Of a DNA stretch of 64,000 bases, positions 14,861 to 22,347 are shown piece after piece (the first letter of the stretch is position 1; each line of letters opens with the position of its first letter). Made by a program: the position numbers and the translations under genes. The notes under the pieces were generated by a model that made no database searches, was not told the origin of the DNA, and saw only the letters and a list, made by a program, of their open reading frames with translations. The stretch comes from Micromonospora noduli (GTDB taxonomy: Bacteria > Actinomycetota > Actinomycetes > Mycobacteriales > Micromonosporaceae): NCBI RefSeq assembly GCF_003264365.1, contig NZ_PYAK01000022.1, forward strand, positions 1 through 64,000. Reading direction: 5' to 3'.

Positions 14861-15442
14861 ATGACGCTTGTCCTGCCCATCGACCCGGAGGCCAACCGGC
14901 TGCTGGAACGCAGCCCGCTGGCCCTGCTGGTCGGCATGGTTCTCGATCAACAGGTGCCGATGGAGAAGGCGTTCTCGTCGCCGTACGTGCTCCAGCAGCG
15001 GCTCGGCCATGAGCTGGACGCGGCGGAGCTGGCCGGGTACGACCCGGAGGCCCTGGTCGCGCTCTTCGCCCAGCCGCCCGCGCTGCACCGGTTCCCGAAG
15101 GCCATGGCGGCCCGGGTGCAGGAGGTCTGTCAGGTGCTGGTGGAGCGCTACGACGGTGACGCGGCGCTGCTCTGGGCGGAGGTTGCCGATGGGCCGGAGC
15201 TGCTGCGCCGGGTCGCCGCGCTGCCCGGCTTCGGCAAGCAGAAGGCGCAGATCTTCGTGGCCCTGCTCGGCAAGCGGTTCGGCGTGACCCCGCAGGACTG
15301 GCGGAAGGCAGCCGGAGACTACGGCGACCCGGGCGCGTACCGGTCGGTGGCCGACGTCACCGACGCCGATTCGCTGCGTCGGGTGCGGGAGTTCAAGCAG
15401 CAGATGAAGGCGGCGGCCAAGGCGAAGGCGAGCGGCGGCTGA
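14861..15442 (+). CDS. HhH-GPD type base-excision repair protein
   Basis: 193 residues. It has the helical glycosylase layout with a hairpin LPGFGKQKAQIFVALLG (~125-140) forming the helix-hairpin-helix DNA-binding motif. No four-cysteine Fe-S cluster is present, so it differs from EndoIII/MutY. It matches a short actinobacterial HhH-GPD group whose substrate is uncharacterised. ATG 14861 is used rather than earlier in-frame starts because homologues begin there (MTLVLPIDPEANRLLERSP) and a CAGGAT box lies seven bases upstream, suggesting a leaderless message. Confidence 0.82.
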   Translation: MTLVLPIDPEANRLLERSPLALLVGMVLDQQVPMEKAFSSPYVLQQRLGHELDAAELAGYDPEALVALFAQPPALHRFPKAMAARVQEVCQVLVERYDGDAALLWAEVADGPELLRRVAALPGFGKQKAQIFVALLGKRFGVTPQDWRKAAGDYGDPGAYRSVADVTDADSLRRVREFKQQMKAAAKAKASGG

Positions 15443-15451
15443 GCCGTCCGC

Positions 15452-15763
15452 TCAGGCGGCGGTGGGATGCGCCAGCGAGGCCAGGGCGCGCCGGACGTCG
15501 GCCAGCGAGACGGTCGCCGAGTCGTCCAGGTCGGCCAGGCCGGCCTCGATCCACTGGCGCATCAGCGTGGTGACCCCGATGCCCCGGGCGTCGGCGGCGG
15601 CGCGAACCCGCTCGTAGGTGTCCAGTGGCAGCCGCACCGAGCGGCTCACCATCGGCACGTCGCTGTCGGGGGTCGGCAGCTCCGCCGCCGGGCTCTCGTC
15701 GATCAGCTCGGCGATTCGCTCGCCACCGTCGTGGAACTGCTTGGTCGCGTCGTTACGGTGCAT
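15452..15763 (-). CDS. Putative antitoxin (ribbon-helix-helix-like), partner of the BrnT-like toxin
   Basis: 103 residues from ATG 15763; a GTG two codons earlier is also in frame but is too close to the AGGAGG at 15772-15777. The middle contains SRSVRLPLDTYERVRAAADARGIGVTTLMRQWIEAGL, which fits a MetJ/Arc or CopG-type ribbon-helix-helix: one beta strand and two helices that bind DNA as a dimer. The acidic N-terminus could wrap the toxin. It starts 17 bases after the stop of the toxin-like gene, and this toxin-first order matches brnT-brnA modules. Confidence 0.72.
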   Translation of the reverse strand: MHRNDATKQFHDGGERIAELIDESPAAELPTPDSDVPMVSRSVRLPLDTYERVRAAADARGIGVTTLMRQWIEAGLADLDDSATVSLADVRRALASLAHPTAA

Positions 15764-15780
15764 CGTCACGGCCTCCTCAT

Positions 15781-16065
15781 CTACCGAGATCTCCGCACGG
15801 CCTCGTCATAGCGCTTGGACTCGACGTCGCTCAACTCGCGGGCGGAGAGAATGTCCCAGTCGTTGTCGGTGCCATCGGCCTCGGCGAGCAGCACCGCCAG
15901 CCGGCGGCCCCGACGGGCGGCGGCGTAGACCACCATCACGTCGTCACCCAGATGACGGATGACCCGTCGGGCGCTGTGCAGCGCCTCCCAGACTTCCCCG
16001 GGTGTTACGTCGTAGACCCTCAGGTTGGCCAACGCCTCGTCGGTGAAGCTGAACCTGCTGCCCAC
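15781..16065 (-). CDS. Putative type II toxin (BrnT-like / DUF4258-like RNase fold)
   Basis: 94 residues. A helix near the N-terminus (FTDEALANLRVYDVTPGEVWEAL) is followed by beta strands DDVMVVYAAARRGRRLAVLLAE and a C-terminal WDILSARELSDVESKRYDEA segment. The I-x-SAR-E-x-x...E-x-x-x-Y ending recalls BrnT ribonuclease toxins (DUF497), which are related to RelE. Sequence similarity judged by eye is modest, so the toxin activity is inference. Its GTG lies seven bases after TACGCT (TANNNT), and no ribosome-binding site is present. The pair is therefore probably made from a leaderless mRNA, with the antitoxin controlling the promoter. Confidence 0.68.
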   Translation of the reverse strand: MGSRFSFTDEALANLRVYDVTPGEVWEALHSARRVIRHLGDDVMVVYAAARRGRRLAVLLAEADGTDNDWDILSARELSDVESKRYDEAVRRSR

Positions 16066-16169
16066 ATCGCGGAGCGTACCACGGGCGTAACACGCGGCGG
16101 GATGACTCGAAGTTCGCTGATCACGGCCCCGCGGTGACAGGATGAGGCGTAACCCCCTCGAGGAGGTCC

Positions 16170-16529
16170 ATGGTGAAGCGTCAGGCGTACCAGCCGATTC
16201 TGATCACCGACGCCTCGCGCAGCCAGGGTGATCAGCTCAACAGCCGTCAGCGCCGCTATGTCCTGATGATGGGCATCCGGGTGGCCTGCATCATTGTCGG
16301 CGCGATCCTGGTCGGTGCGAACGCCCCACTGCTCTGGCTCTGGCTGTCGTTGTGCGCCCTCGGCATGGTGCTCATCCCCTGGCTGGCCGTGCTGCTGGCC
16401 AACGACCGGCCGCCGAAGGAAGAGCACCGGCTGGCCAACCGGTTCCACCGCCGGCACACGGACGACACCCCGCCGATGAGCCTCACCGCCGAGGAGCGCC
16501 CACACAAGGTCATCGACGTCGAACCCTGA
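16170..16529 (+). CDS. DUF3099 membrane protein
   Basis: 119 residues, ATG with GAGGAGG upstream. The N-terminal ITDASRSQGDQLNSRQRRYVLMM is a hallmark of DUF3099. Two transmembrane helices follow (VACIIVGAILVGANAPLLWLW and LWLSLCALGMVLIPWLAVLLA regions, ~42-85) and then a charged cytosolic tail. The family is restricted to Actinobacteria and its function is unknown. It stands alone between a toxin-antitoxin pair and the psuGK operon. Confidence 0.88.
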   Translation: MVKRQAYQPILITDASRSQGDQLNSRQRRYVLMMGIRVACIIVGAILVGANAPLLWLWLSLCALGMVLIPWLAVLLANDRPPKEEHRLANRFHRRHTDDTPPMSLTAEERPHKVIDVEP

Positions 16530-16594
16530 CCCGCGAACGGGCCAGGGTCCGATAGGTCACGACCGCGCCGTGCCCGGTGGCCGTGTGCCGGCCG

Positions 16595-17494
16595 CTACGC
16601 CTGTGGCCGAGCCCCGGCGGTGGAGACGGCGAGCGCACCCAGGTCGGTGGCGCGGCTCAGTGCCGCGGCCGGCGTGGCACCGGCGAGCCACGCGGTGAGC
16701 AGACCGGCCGCGAAGGCGTCGCCCGCGCCCGTGACGTCCACCACCGCCACCCGGCTGGCCGGAGCCACGCAGACCGGGGTGGTGCGGTCCACCCAGACCG
16801 CGCCGGCCGCGCCACGCTTCACCACCACCCGACGGGCCGTCGCCGACAGCGCCCGCCCCTGCGCCGCCGGGTCCAGCCCGCCGGCCAGCACCGTGGCCTC
16901 GTCCGCGTTGACCAGGAGCAGGTCGATGTCGCGTACCCAACTCAGGAACGCCGCCGCGCCGACCCGCCGCAACGGCGCCGCCGAGGCCGCGTCGACGCTG
17001 ATGGTGAGCCCGCGCTCGCGGGCAGCGGCCAACGCCCGCAGCCCCGCGCCGCGCGACTCCGCGTCCAACAGGGTGTACGCGGACAGGTGCAGATGCCCAG
17101 CGCCGGGCGCCGCCGCGAGGGCCTGCTCCACGTGCGCGGCGCTCAGCCGCAGGTTCGCGCCCCGCTGGCTGACCATGGTGCGCTCGTCGTCGGCGGCCAA
17201 CACGATGACAGTGCCGGTCGGGGCGCCCTCGACCCGCTCGATGGCGCAGTCGACGCCCGCCCGTTCCAGCTCGGCCACCCGGTCCCGCCCGGCGTCGTCG
17301 TCACCGACGGCACCGACGAGCGTGACGTCCACCCGCTGCGCGGCGACCCAGGCGGCGGTGTTGGCCGCCTGACCGCCGCCGCCGAGACTGATCGCGGCTC
17401 CGGTGTCCGAGCCGGCCGCGAGCGGCCCGGACAACACGGCGACCACATCGGTGATCACGTCCCCGACGACGACCACCCGGGCCGGTCGGGTCAT
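16595..17494 (-). CDS. psuK: PfkB-family sugar kinase, probable pseudouridine kinase
   Basis: 299 residues of the ribokinase family. It shows the substrate-side glycine motif LGGGGQAANTAAW, the second PfkB signature DVTGAGDAFAAGLL with the catalytic Asp near residue ~250, and a VNADEATVL strand. Pseudouridine kinase makes pseudouridine 5'-phosphate, the substrate of PsuG. The specific assignment rests on operon context: its ATG overlaps the stop of psuG by four bases. Ribose or adenosine kinase activity would be the alternative if the context were ignored. Confidence 0.82.
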   Translation of the reverse strand: MTRPARVVVVGDVITDVVAVLSGPLAAGSDTGAAISLGGGGQAANTAAWVAAQRVDVTLVGAVGDDDAGRDRVAELERAGVDCAIERVEGAPTGTVIVLAADDERTMVSQRGANLRLSAAHVEQALAAAPGAGHLHLSAYTLLDAESRGAGLRALAAARERGLTISVDAASAAPLRRVGAAAFLSWVRDIDLLLVNADEATVLAGGLDPAAQGRALSATARRVVVKRGAAGAVWVDRTTPVCVAPASRVAVVDVTGAGDAFAAGLLTAWLAGATPAAALSRATDLGALAVSTAGARPQA

Positions 17495-18426
17495 GCCGGG
17501 ACGGCGGTGCCGCGGGCCACCGAGGCGACCGCGATCCGCGCGGCCAGGTCGGCGTTGCGCAGGATGATCCGAACGTTCACCGCCAGGCTCGCGCCCTCGG
17601 TGGCCGAGTGGAAGTGCGCGAGCAGGTACGGGGTGACAGCCTTTCCGGTGATCCCGTCCCGCTCCAGCAGGGCCAGGCCCTCGGTGAGCGTCCGGTCGTG
17701 CAGCTCCGGGTCGAGCTGCTCGTCGACCGGCAGCGGGTTGGCGATGAGCAGCCCGCCGGTGTGCACGGCGTGCTCGTCGCGGGCGGCGAGCACGGCGGCG
17801 ACCTGCTCCGGCGAGTCCACCGACCAGTCCAGGTCGAAGCCGGCGTCGGTGAGGTAGAAGCCGGGGAACCGGCGGGTGCGGTAACCGACCACAGCGACCC
17901 CGAGGGTCTCCAGGCGCTCCAGCGTCGCGCCCACGTCGAGGATCGACTTGACCCCGGCGCAGACCACAGCGATCGGGGTCTGCGCCAGGGTGACCAGGTC
18001 CGCCGACTCGTCGAAGGTGTGCGCGGCCTCCCGGTGCACCCCACCCAGCCCGCCGGTGGCGAACACGCCGATGCCGGCGGCGGCGGCCACCGCGCTGGTC
18101 GCGGCCACCGTGGTCGCGCCGTCAGCGCCGGTCGCGGCAGCCACCGCGAGGTCGCGGACGGAGAGCTTCGTCACCCCGTCGACGGTGGCCAGCCGGGTCA
18201 GCTGCGCGTCGTCCAGGCCGACCACCAGCTCGCCGGCGATCATGCCGATCGTCGCCGGAACGGCCCCGCCGTCCCGAACCGTTCGCTCGATCTCCCTGGC
18301 CACCCGCAGGTTCTCCGGTCGGGGCAGACCGTGCGAGACGATGGTGCTCTCCAGCGCGACGACGGGCCGGCCGTCGCGCAGGGCTTCGGCGACCTCGGTG
18401 CCGTAGCTGATGCGAAAGTCAGTCAC
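17491..18426 (-). CDS. psuG: Pseudouridine-5'-phosphate glycosidase
   Basis: 311 residues, the usual length. Diagnostic stretches are VALESTIVSHGLPRPEN (catalytic Glu region), DGVTKLSVRDLAVA (Lys that forms the ring-opened ribose adduct), FATGGLGGVHR and a long C-terminal DRTLTEGLALLE helix. The enzyme splits pseudouridine 5'-phosphate into uracil and ribose 5-phosphate, and with PsuK it recycles the modified base from RNA turnover. GTG 18426 is preceded by TACGGT six bases away, so a leaderless start is likely. Earlier in-frame codons would add residues lacking homology. Confidence 0.93.
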   Translation of the reverse strand: MTDFRISYGTEVAEALRDGRPVVALESTIVSHGLPRPENLRVAREIERTVRDGGAVPATIGMIAGELVVGLDDAQLTRLATVDGVTKLSVRDLAVAAATGADGATTVAATSAVAAAAGIGVFATGGLGGVHREAAHTFDESADLVTLAQTPIAVVCAGVKSILDVGATLERLETLGVAVVGYRTRRFPGFYLTDAGFDLDWSVDSPEQVAAVLAARDEHAVHTGGLLIANPLPVDEQLDPELHDRTLTEGLALLERDGITGKAVTPYLLAHFHSATEGASLAVNVRIILRNADLAARIAVASVARGTAVPA

Positions 18427-18514
18427 ACGGGCACCGTACGGGGTGGGGCCCCGACCGGCCTCAAGTGGACCCGGCCATGATGACCTGCCAAACTTGTCGG
18501 TTGGAGGTGCAGAC

Positions 18515-18733
18515 GTGAGCACAGAGGTTCTCGAGCGTCCGGAGCTGAAGGACGCCGATACCGGTCCCGAGATGTTCCACTACGTCCGCAAGGAGAAGAT
18601 CGCCGAGAGCGCCGTCATGGGCACTTTCGTCGTCGCTCTCTGCGGCGAGACCTTCCCGGTCACCAAGGCGGCCAAGCCGGGTTCGCCGGTCTGCCCCAAG
18701 TGCAAGGAGATCTACGACTCGTACCGTGAGTGA
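18515..18733 (+). CDS. DUF3039 small zinc-binding protein
   Basis: 72 residues from GTG 18515, with TTGGAGG upstream. The body reads FHYVRKEKIAESAVMGT, then ALCGETFPV and SPVCPKCKEIYDSY: one Cys followed by a CPKC pair, probably a zinc site. DUF3039 is confined to Actinobacteria and lacks an assigned function. It is one of three small putative zinc-binding proteins clustered around the principal sigma factor gene (with those at 21869 and 26518). Confidence 0.9.
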   Translation: MSTEVLERPELKDADTGPEMFHYVRKEKIAESAVMGTFVVALCGETFPVTKAAKPGSPVCPKCKEIYDSYRE

Positions 18734-18773
18734 ACCTCGGCCGGTGCTCCGGCCGGCGACGTAGCCTGCGGCG

Positions 18774-19436
18774 GTGACCACCTCCACCGCCCTGCTCCTC
18801 GCCGACCTGACCGGGGTGGCGGTGTTCGCCGCGTCCGGGGCCTCGGCGGCGGTGGCCAAGCGACTGGACCTGTTCGGTGTCGCTTTCGTCGGCTTCGTGG
18901 CCGCCCTCGGCGGTGGGATCTTCCGGGACCTCGTCATCGACGAGGTGCCGCCGCTGGCCTTCGCCGACTGGCGGTACGCGGCCACCGCCGCGATCACCGC
19001 GCTCGCCGTCTTCTGGCTGCACCCGCAACTGGTCCGACTGCGCACCACAGTGCTGGTGCTGGACGCGGCCGGTCTGGCGCTGTTCACCGTCACCGGCACG
19101 CTCAAGGCGCTCGACGCCCGGGTGCCGGCCGTCGGGGCCTGCCTGATCGGCATGCTCACCGCGATCGGCGGCGGGCTGGGCCGCGACCTGCTCACCGCCG
19201 AGATCCCCGTCGTGCTGCGCCGGGAGATCTACGCGCTGGCGGCACTGGCCGGTTCGGTCCTGGTGGTGCTGCTGTACGTCACCGGGCAGACCGGGCCCGC
19301 ACCGCTCACCGCCGCCGCCGTCCTGGTCTTCGGGCTACGCCTGATCGCGCTGCGTCGACGCTGGTCGGCGCCGGTGGCCACGCTGCGCCCGCCGCGCGCC
19401 GACGGGGCGGATCCACGCACCGACCGGGAGTGGTGA
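18774..19436 (+). CDS. TRIC-like (UPF0126) cation channel membrane protein
   Basis: 220 residues with about seven hydrophobic segments arranged as two repeats. Each repeat carries the family glycine motif: ALGGGIFRDL in the first and AIGGGLGRDLL in the second. Prokaryotic TRIC channels are trimeric, potassium-permeable, and of this length. The C-terminal ~25 residues are polar. GTG 18774 follows TAGCCT by six bases with no Shine-Dalgarno sequence, indicating a leaderless transcript. It lies 40 bases after the DUF3039 gene. Confidence 0.87.
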   Translation: MTTSTALLLADLTGVAVFAASGASAAVAKRLDLFGVAFVGFVAALGGGIFRDLVIDEVPPLAFADWRYAATAAITALAVFWLHPQLVRLRTTVLVLDAAGLALFTVTGTLKALDARVPAVGACLIGMLTAIGGGLGRDLLTAEIPVVLRREIYALAALAGSVLVVLLYVTGQTGPAPLTAAAVLVFGLRLIALRRRWSAPVATLRPPRADGADPRTDREW

Positions 19437-19625
19437 GACGTCGGGCCGCTGTTCGAATGGGTGCGGGATTGTGACCAGCGTGGCGTCGCCTGGGCCCGAC
19501 GGCCCGTGCTGGTTATGCTGAGTCGGCCTTCGCGGCAGCTTCTGCGCGGAGGCGTTTTCATGGGCGGCGGATCCTCGTGGCCCTCGCCCGGGGTCCGCCA
19601 TCGTGCGGTCGGAGAGGAGCTTCGC
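19437..19625 (+). promoter_or_regulatory. Leader region of the helicase gene with a TATGCT -10 box
   Basis: TATGCT at 19514-19519 would place the RNA start near 19526, giving a leader of about 100 bases. The leader can fold into CCTTCGCG...CGCGGAGG (8 pairs, one T-G) and GGCGGATCC...GGGTCCGCC-type helices before the AGGAG at 19615-19619. No riboswitch class is recognised. Confidence 0.4.
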
Positions 19626-21359
19626 GTGGCAGCCCGGACGCCGGTGCTCGAGACGTTCCCGGCGCTACGCGCCTGGCAGCGCAAGGCGCTGGTGGAGTAC
19701 CTGCGTCGCCGTAGCGAGGACTTCACCGCGGTCGCCACGCCCGGCGCCGGCAAGACCACCTTCGCCCTGCGGATCGCGGCCGAGTTGCTCGGTGACGGCA
19801 CCGTGGAGGCGGTCACCGTGGTCGCCCCGACCGAACACCTGAAGAACCAGTGGGCCGACGCGGCGGCCCGGGTGGGCATCCAACTCGACGCCGCCTTCCG
19901 CAACGCCGACCTGCACTCCTCGGCCGACTTCCACGGCGCGGTGGTCACCTACGCGCAGGTGGGGATGGCCCCGCAGGTGCACCGGCGACGCACCATGACC
20001 CGACGCACCCTGGTCATCCTCGACGAGATCCACCACGCCGGCGACTCCCGGTCCTGGGGCGACGGGGTGAAGAACGCCTTCGAACCCGCCGTACGCCGGC
20101 TGATGCTCACCGGTACACCGTTCCGCTCCGACGACAACCCGATCCCGTTCGTCAGCTACGAGCGGGGCGGAGACGGGCTGCTGCGCTCTCGCGCCGACTC
20201 GGTGTACGGCTACTCCGACGCGCTGCGCGACGGCGTGGTCCGGCCGGTGCTCTTCCTGGCGTACTCCGGGGAGACCCGCTGGCGTACCAACGCGGGGGAG
20301 GAGTTGGCGGCCCGGCTGGGCGAGCCGATGACCCAGGACCTGGTCGCCCAGGCGTGGCGTACCGCCCTGGACCCGGCCGGCGACTGGATGCCACAGGTGC
20401 TGCGGGCAGCCGACGCCCGACTCACCGTGCTGCGCAACGCGGGCATGGCCGACGCCGGTGGCCTGATCATCGCCACTGACCAGCAGACCGCCCGCTCGTA
20501 CGCCAAGCTGATCGAGCAGGTGACCGGCGAGAAGGCCGCCGTGGTGCTCTCCGACGACCAGGGCGCGTCTGCCCGGATCGCGACGTTCGCGGCGTCCGAC
20601 CAGCGGTGGCTGGTCGCGGTGCGGATGGTGTCCGAGGGGGTCGACATCCCGCGACTGGCGGTCGGGGTCTACGCCACCAGCGCCAGCACGCCGCTCTACT
20701 TCGCCCAGGCGATCGGCCGGTTCGTGCGGGCCCGCCGGCCCGGGGAGACCGCGTCGGTGTTCCTGCCCAGCGTGCCGCACCTGCTCGGGTTGGCCAGCGA
20801 GATGGAGACCGAGCGCGACCACGTACTCGGTAAACCCAAGGAAGCCGACGGTTTCGACGACGACCTGTTGGAACGCGCGCAGCGCGACGACCAGGCTAGC
20901 GGGGAGCTGGAGAAGCGGTTCGCGGCGCTCTCGGCCACCGCAGAGCTGGACCAGGTGATCTTCGACGGCGCGTCCTTCGGCACCGCTGCCCAGGCCGGCA
21001 CCCCCGAGGAAGAGGAATACCTCGGCCTGCCCGGTCTGCTCACCGCCGACCAGGTTTCGCTGCTGCTGACCAAGCGGCAGGCCGCACAGCTCGCCGCCCA
21101 ACGCCGCCGTACGGCCGACGGGGCCGCTCAGCCGGCCGCTGCGCCCACGGCAGCGCCACCCGCACCCATGAGCGCCGCCCAGCGTCGCGTGGCGCTCCGG
21201 CGCCAACTGAACGCTCTGGTGGCCGCCCGACACCACCGCACCGGTCAGCCGCACGGCAAGATTCATGCCGAGCTGCGTCGGCTGTGCGGCGGGCCGCCGA
21301 GCGCCCAGGCCACCATCGAGCAGCTTGAGGAACGCATCGCCACCGTGCAGACCCTCTAG
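19626..21359 (+). CDS. Superfamily 2 DEAD/DEAH-box helicase
   Basis: 577 residues from GTG 19626, with GGAGAGGAG upstream. SF2 motifs occur in order: Walker A ATPGAGKTTFALR (~38), motif Ib VTYAQVG, DEIHHAGDS as motif II (~132), LTGTPFRSD as motif III, then in the second RecA domain VRMVSEGVDIPRLAV and QAIGRFVRARRPGE (motifs V-VI). The C-terminal ~150 residues are Ala/Gln-rich, with a probable coiled segment and a final helical domain. The layout resembles XPB/RadD-like translocases; the nucleic-acid substrate is unknown. An upstream in-frame ATG exists at 19461, but the intervening sequence shows no homology and holds the promoter-like TATGCT. Confidence 0.88.
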   Translation: MAARTPVLETFPALRAWQRKALVEYLRRRSEDFTAVATPGAGKTTFALRIAAELLGDGTVEAVTVVAPTEHLKNQWADAAARVGIQLDAAFRNADLHSSADFHGAVVTYAQVGMAPQVHRRRTMTRRTLVILDEIHHAGDSRSWGDGVKNAFEPAVRRLMLTGTPFRSDDNPIPFVSYERGGDGLLRSRADSVYGYSDALRDGVVRPVLFLAYSGETRWRTNAGEELAARLGEPMTQDLVAQAWRTALDPAGDWMPQVLRAADARLTVLRNAGMADAGGLIIATDQQTARSYAKLIEQVTGEKAAVVLSDDQGASARIATFAASDQRWLVAVRMVSEGVDIPRLAVGVYATSASTPLYFAQAIGRFVRARRPGETASVFLPSVPHLLGLASEMETERDHVLGKPKEADGFDDDLLERAQRDDQASGELEKRFAALSATAELDQVIFDGASFGTAAQAGTPEEEEYLGLPGLLTADQVSLLLTKRQAAQLAAQRRRTADGAAQPAAAPTAAPPAPMSAAQRRVALRRQLNALVAARHHRTGQPHGKIHAELRRLCGGPPSAQATIEQLEERIATVQTL

Positions 21360-21383
21360 ACCTGCCCGGCCACGCCGTGTCGC

Positions 21384-21464
21384 GTGATCCACTCGGCTTC
21401 CTTGAAGACGCGGTGTTCGAGCGAGGTGGAAAGCGCGACTTCCATGAACCCGAGTGGATCAACG
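21384..21464. repeat. Imperfect inverted repeat downstream of the helicase gene
   Basis: GATCCACTCGGCTTCCTTGA on the left is mirrored by the complement of the right arm, GATCCACTCGGGTTCATGGA. The two arms read outward encode similar short peptides (DPLGFLEDAVF on plus, DPLGFMEVAL on minus), which suggests an inverted duplication of a once-coding segment. Confidence 0.5.
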
Positions 21465-21670
21465 GGCGCCTTGGCGGTACTGCGGCTTGCCTGCCCGGAA
21501 CGGTTATGGCTGCCCCTATGCGGGCGTCCCGAACTCAAGATCACGCACCATCCTGGTTGTAGTGGTGTCGGTGCGTCGGTGAGGCCACCACATCCTGGTT
21601 CGAGCGTGACCTTGAGGGTCGGTGACGCCCAGACCTCGCTCCCGACCTGTCGGGGGCGGTTTCCGTCGTC

Positions 21671-21748
21671 AAGATCCGCTCAGGATCAGGGATGTTGCTG
21701 TCTCCGGCGTGACGCAGGCAGCAACATCCGGGAAGTTGCTCGGATCTT
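21671..21748. repeat. Nested inverted repeat
   Basis: An outer pair AAGATCCG / CGGATCTT (21671-21678 with 21741-21748) encloses an inner perfect 10-bp pair GATGTTGCTG / CAGCAACATC (21691-21700 with 21719-21728). The two pairs are concentric but separated by unequal spacers. Confidence 0.6.
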
Positions 21749-21750
21749 GG

Positions 21751-21798
21751 CGCGGGGCGCGGGGCGCGGGGCGCGGGGCGCGGGCGCGGGGCGCGGGG
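21751..21798. repeat. CGCGGGG tandem repeat
   Basis: Four heptamers CGCGGGG, one shortened CGCGGG, then two more heptamers, ending in CG before TTCGG. It is a slippage-prone microsatellite with G-quadruplex potential on the plus strand. Confidence 0.85.
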
Positions 21799-21813
21799 CG
21801 TTCGGACAGAAAA

Positions 21814-21852
21814 AGCTGACCGGAGGCACCCTCGGGGTGCCTCCGGTCAGCT
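21814..21852 (-). terminator. Intrinsic terminator of the DUF7455 gene
   Basis: An 18-bp perfect stem (AGCTGACCGGAGGCACCC and its complement) with a 3-base loop. On the minus strand it is followed by CTTTTTCTG, giving a classical U-tract that is rare elsewhere in this window. Confidence 0.9.
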
Positions 21853-21868
21853 ATGTCGGTTTGCGGAT

Positions 21869-22102
21869 TTAGTTCGCCATCAGATCGGCGCCACGCCAGC
21901 TGAAATCGGGCTCCGTTGCGAACCGCTCGGTGATCTTCACGAGATCCTCCGCGTACTTGTTCGCGTGGTGCCCGCAGAACACCAGCTCGCTCCCACCCGC
22001 CAGAGTGATCCGGAGCTTCCCGGCAGCATTGCAGCGGTCGCACCGTTCATCGGCGGCTGGGGGCGCCACCGTCTCGGGCGGCGGCGTGAGGGTCGGGGTC
22101 AT
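21869..22102 (-). CDS. DUF7455 small zinc-ribbon-like protein
   Basis: 77 residues. After a Pro/Thr-rich N-terminus comes DERCDRCNAAGKLRI and then ELVFCGHHANKYAEDL, i.e. CxxC plus C-G-H-H, a probable zinc knuckle. I recall this as the DUF7455 pattern; the function is unknown. ATG 22102 has GAGGAGGAAGGCG before it; an upstream ATG at 22135 is less likely. It is adjacent to sigA, ends at a strong U-tract terminator and is expressed in the same direction as sigA. Confidence 0.82.
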   Translation of the reverse strand: MTPTLTPPPETVAPPAADERCDRCNAAGKLRITLAGGSELVFCGHHANKYAEDLVKITERFATEPDFSWRGADLMAN

Positions 22103-22290
22103 CGCCTTCCTCCTCTGGTCGTCACCGATGAACAATCTCTTCGGTCGTTGCTCACCTATCGTGCAACACCCTTACTAGGCACTGCCTTCCCTGTGTGCCC
22201 GCGGGGGACCGAGGTCACACCTGGAAGGGACAGTGTGCCGTGCACCCAGGGTGCCACGTCAACGATCACATTCGTGCATCCGGACGATCA

Positions 22291-22315
22291 CCATCTGGTG
22301 TTGCACACCAGGTGG
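22291..22315 (-). terminator. Hairpin terminator downstream of sigA
   Basis: An 11-bp stem with one G-T pair (CCATCTGGTGT and ACACCAGGTGG) around a TGC loop, 33 bases beyond the sigA stop codon. There is no U run. Confidence 0.6.
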
Positions 22316-22347
22316 TCAAAACGACACGTTCGGTTGACGAAACCCGC

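Larger units (their letters stand above)
21360..21813. other. 454-bp non-coding region rich in repeats
   Basis: No convincing gene is present: short frames on both strands lack ribosome-binding sites and codon bias. It holds an imperfect inverted repeat (21384-21464), a repeated CATCCTGGTT, a nested inverted repeat (21671-21748) and a CGCGGGG tandem array (21751-21798). It separates the 3' ends of the helicase and DUF7455 genes, so it can be an accumulation site for repeats. Confidence 0.6.

Noticed and set aside
15439..15455. CTGAGC/GCTCAG hairpin at the end of the glycosylase gene
   Set aside because: Only 6 bp with a 5-base loop and overlapping the stop codon. Too weak to call a terminator next to much longer hairpins elsewhere.
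19450..19475. GTTCGAAT tRNA-like T-loop motif
   Set aside because: The flanking bases do not form a T-arm, acceptor or anticodon stem. The same applies to GGTTCGAG at 21598-21605.
21669..22043. 124-codon minus-strand frame in the repeat-rich gap
   Set aside because: It is in another frame of the DUF7455 gene, lacks a ribosome-binding site, and crosses the terminator and the tandem array.
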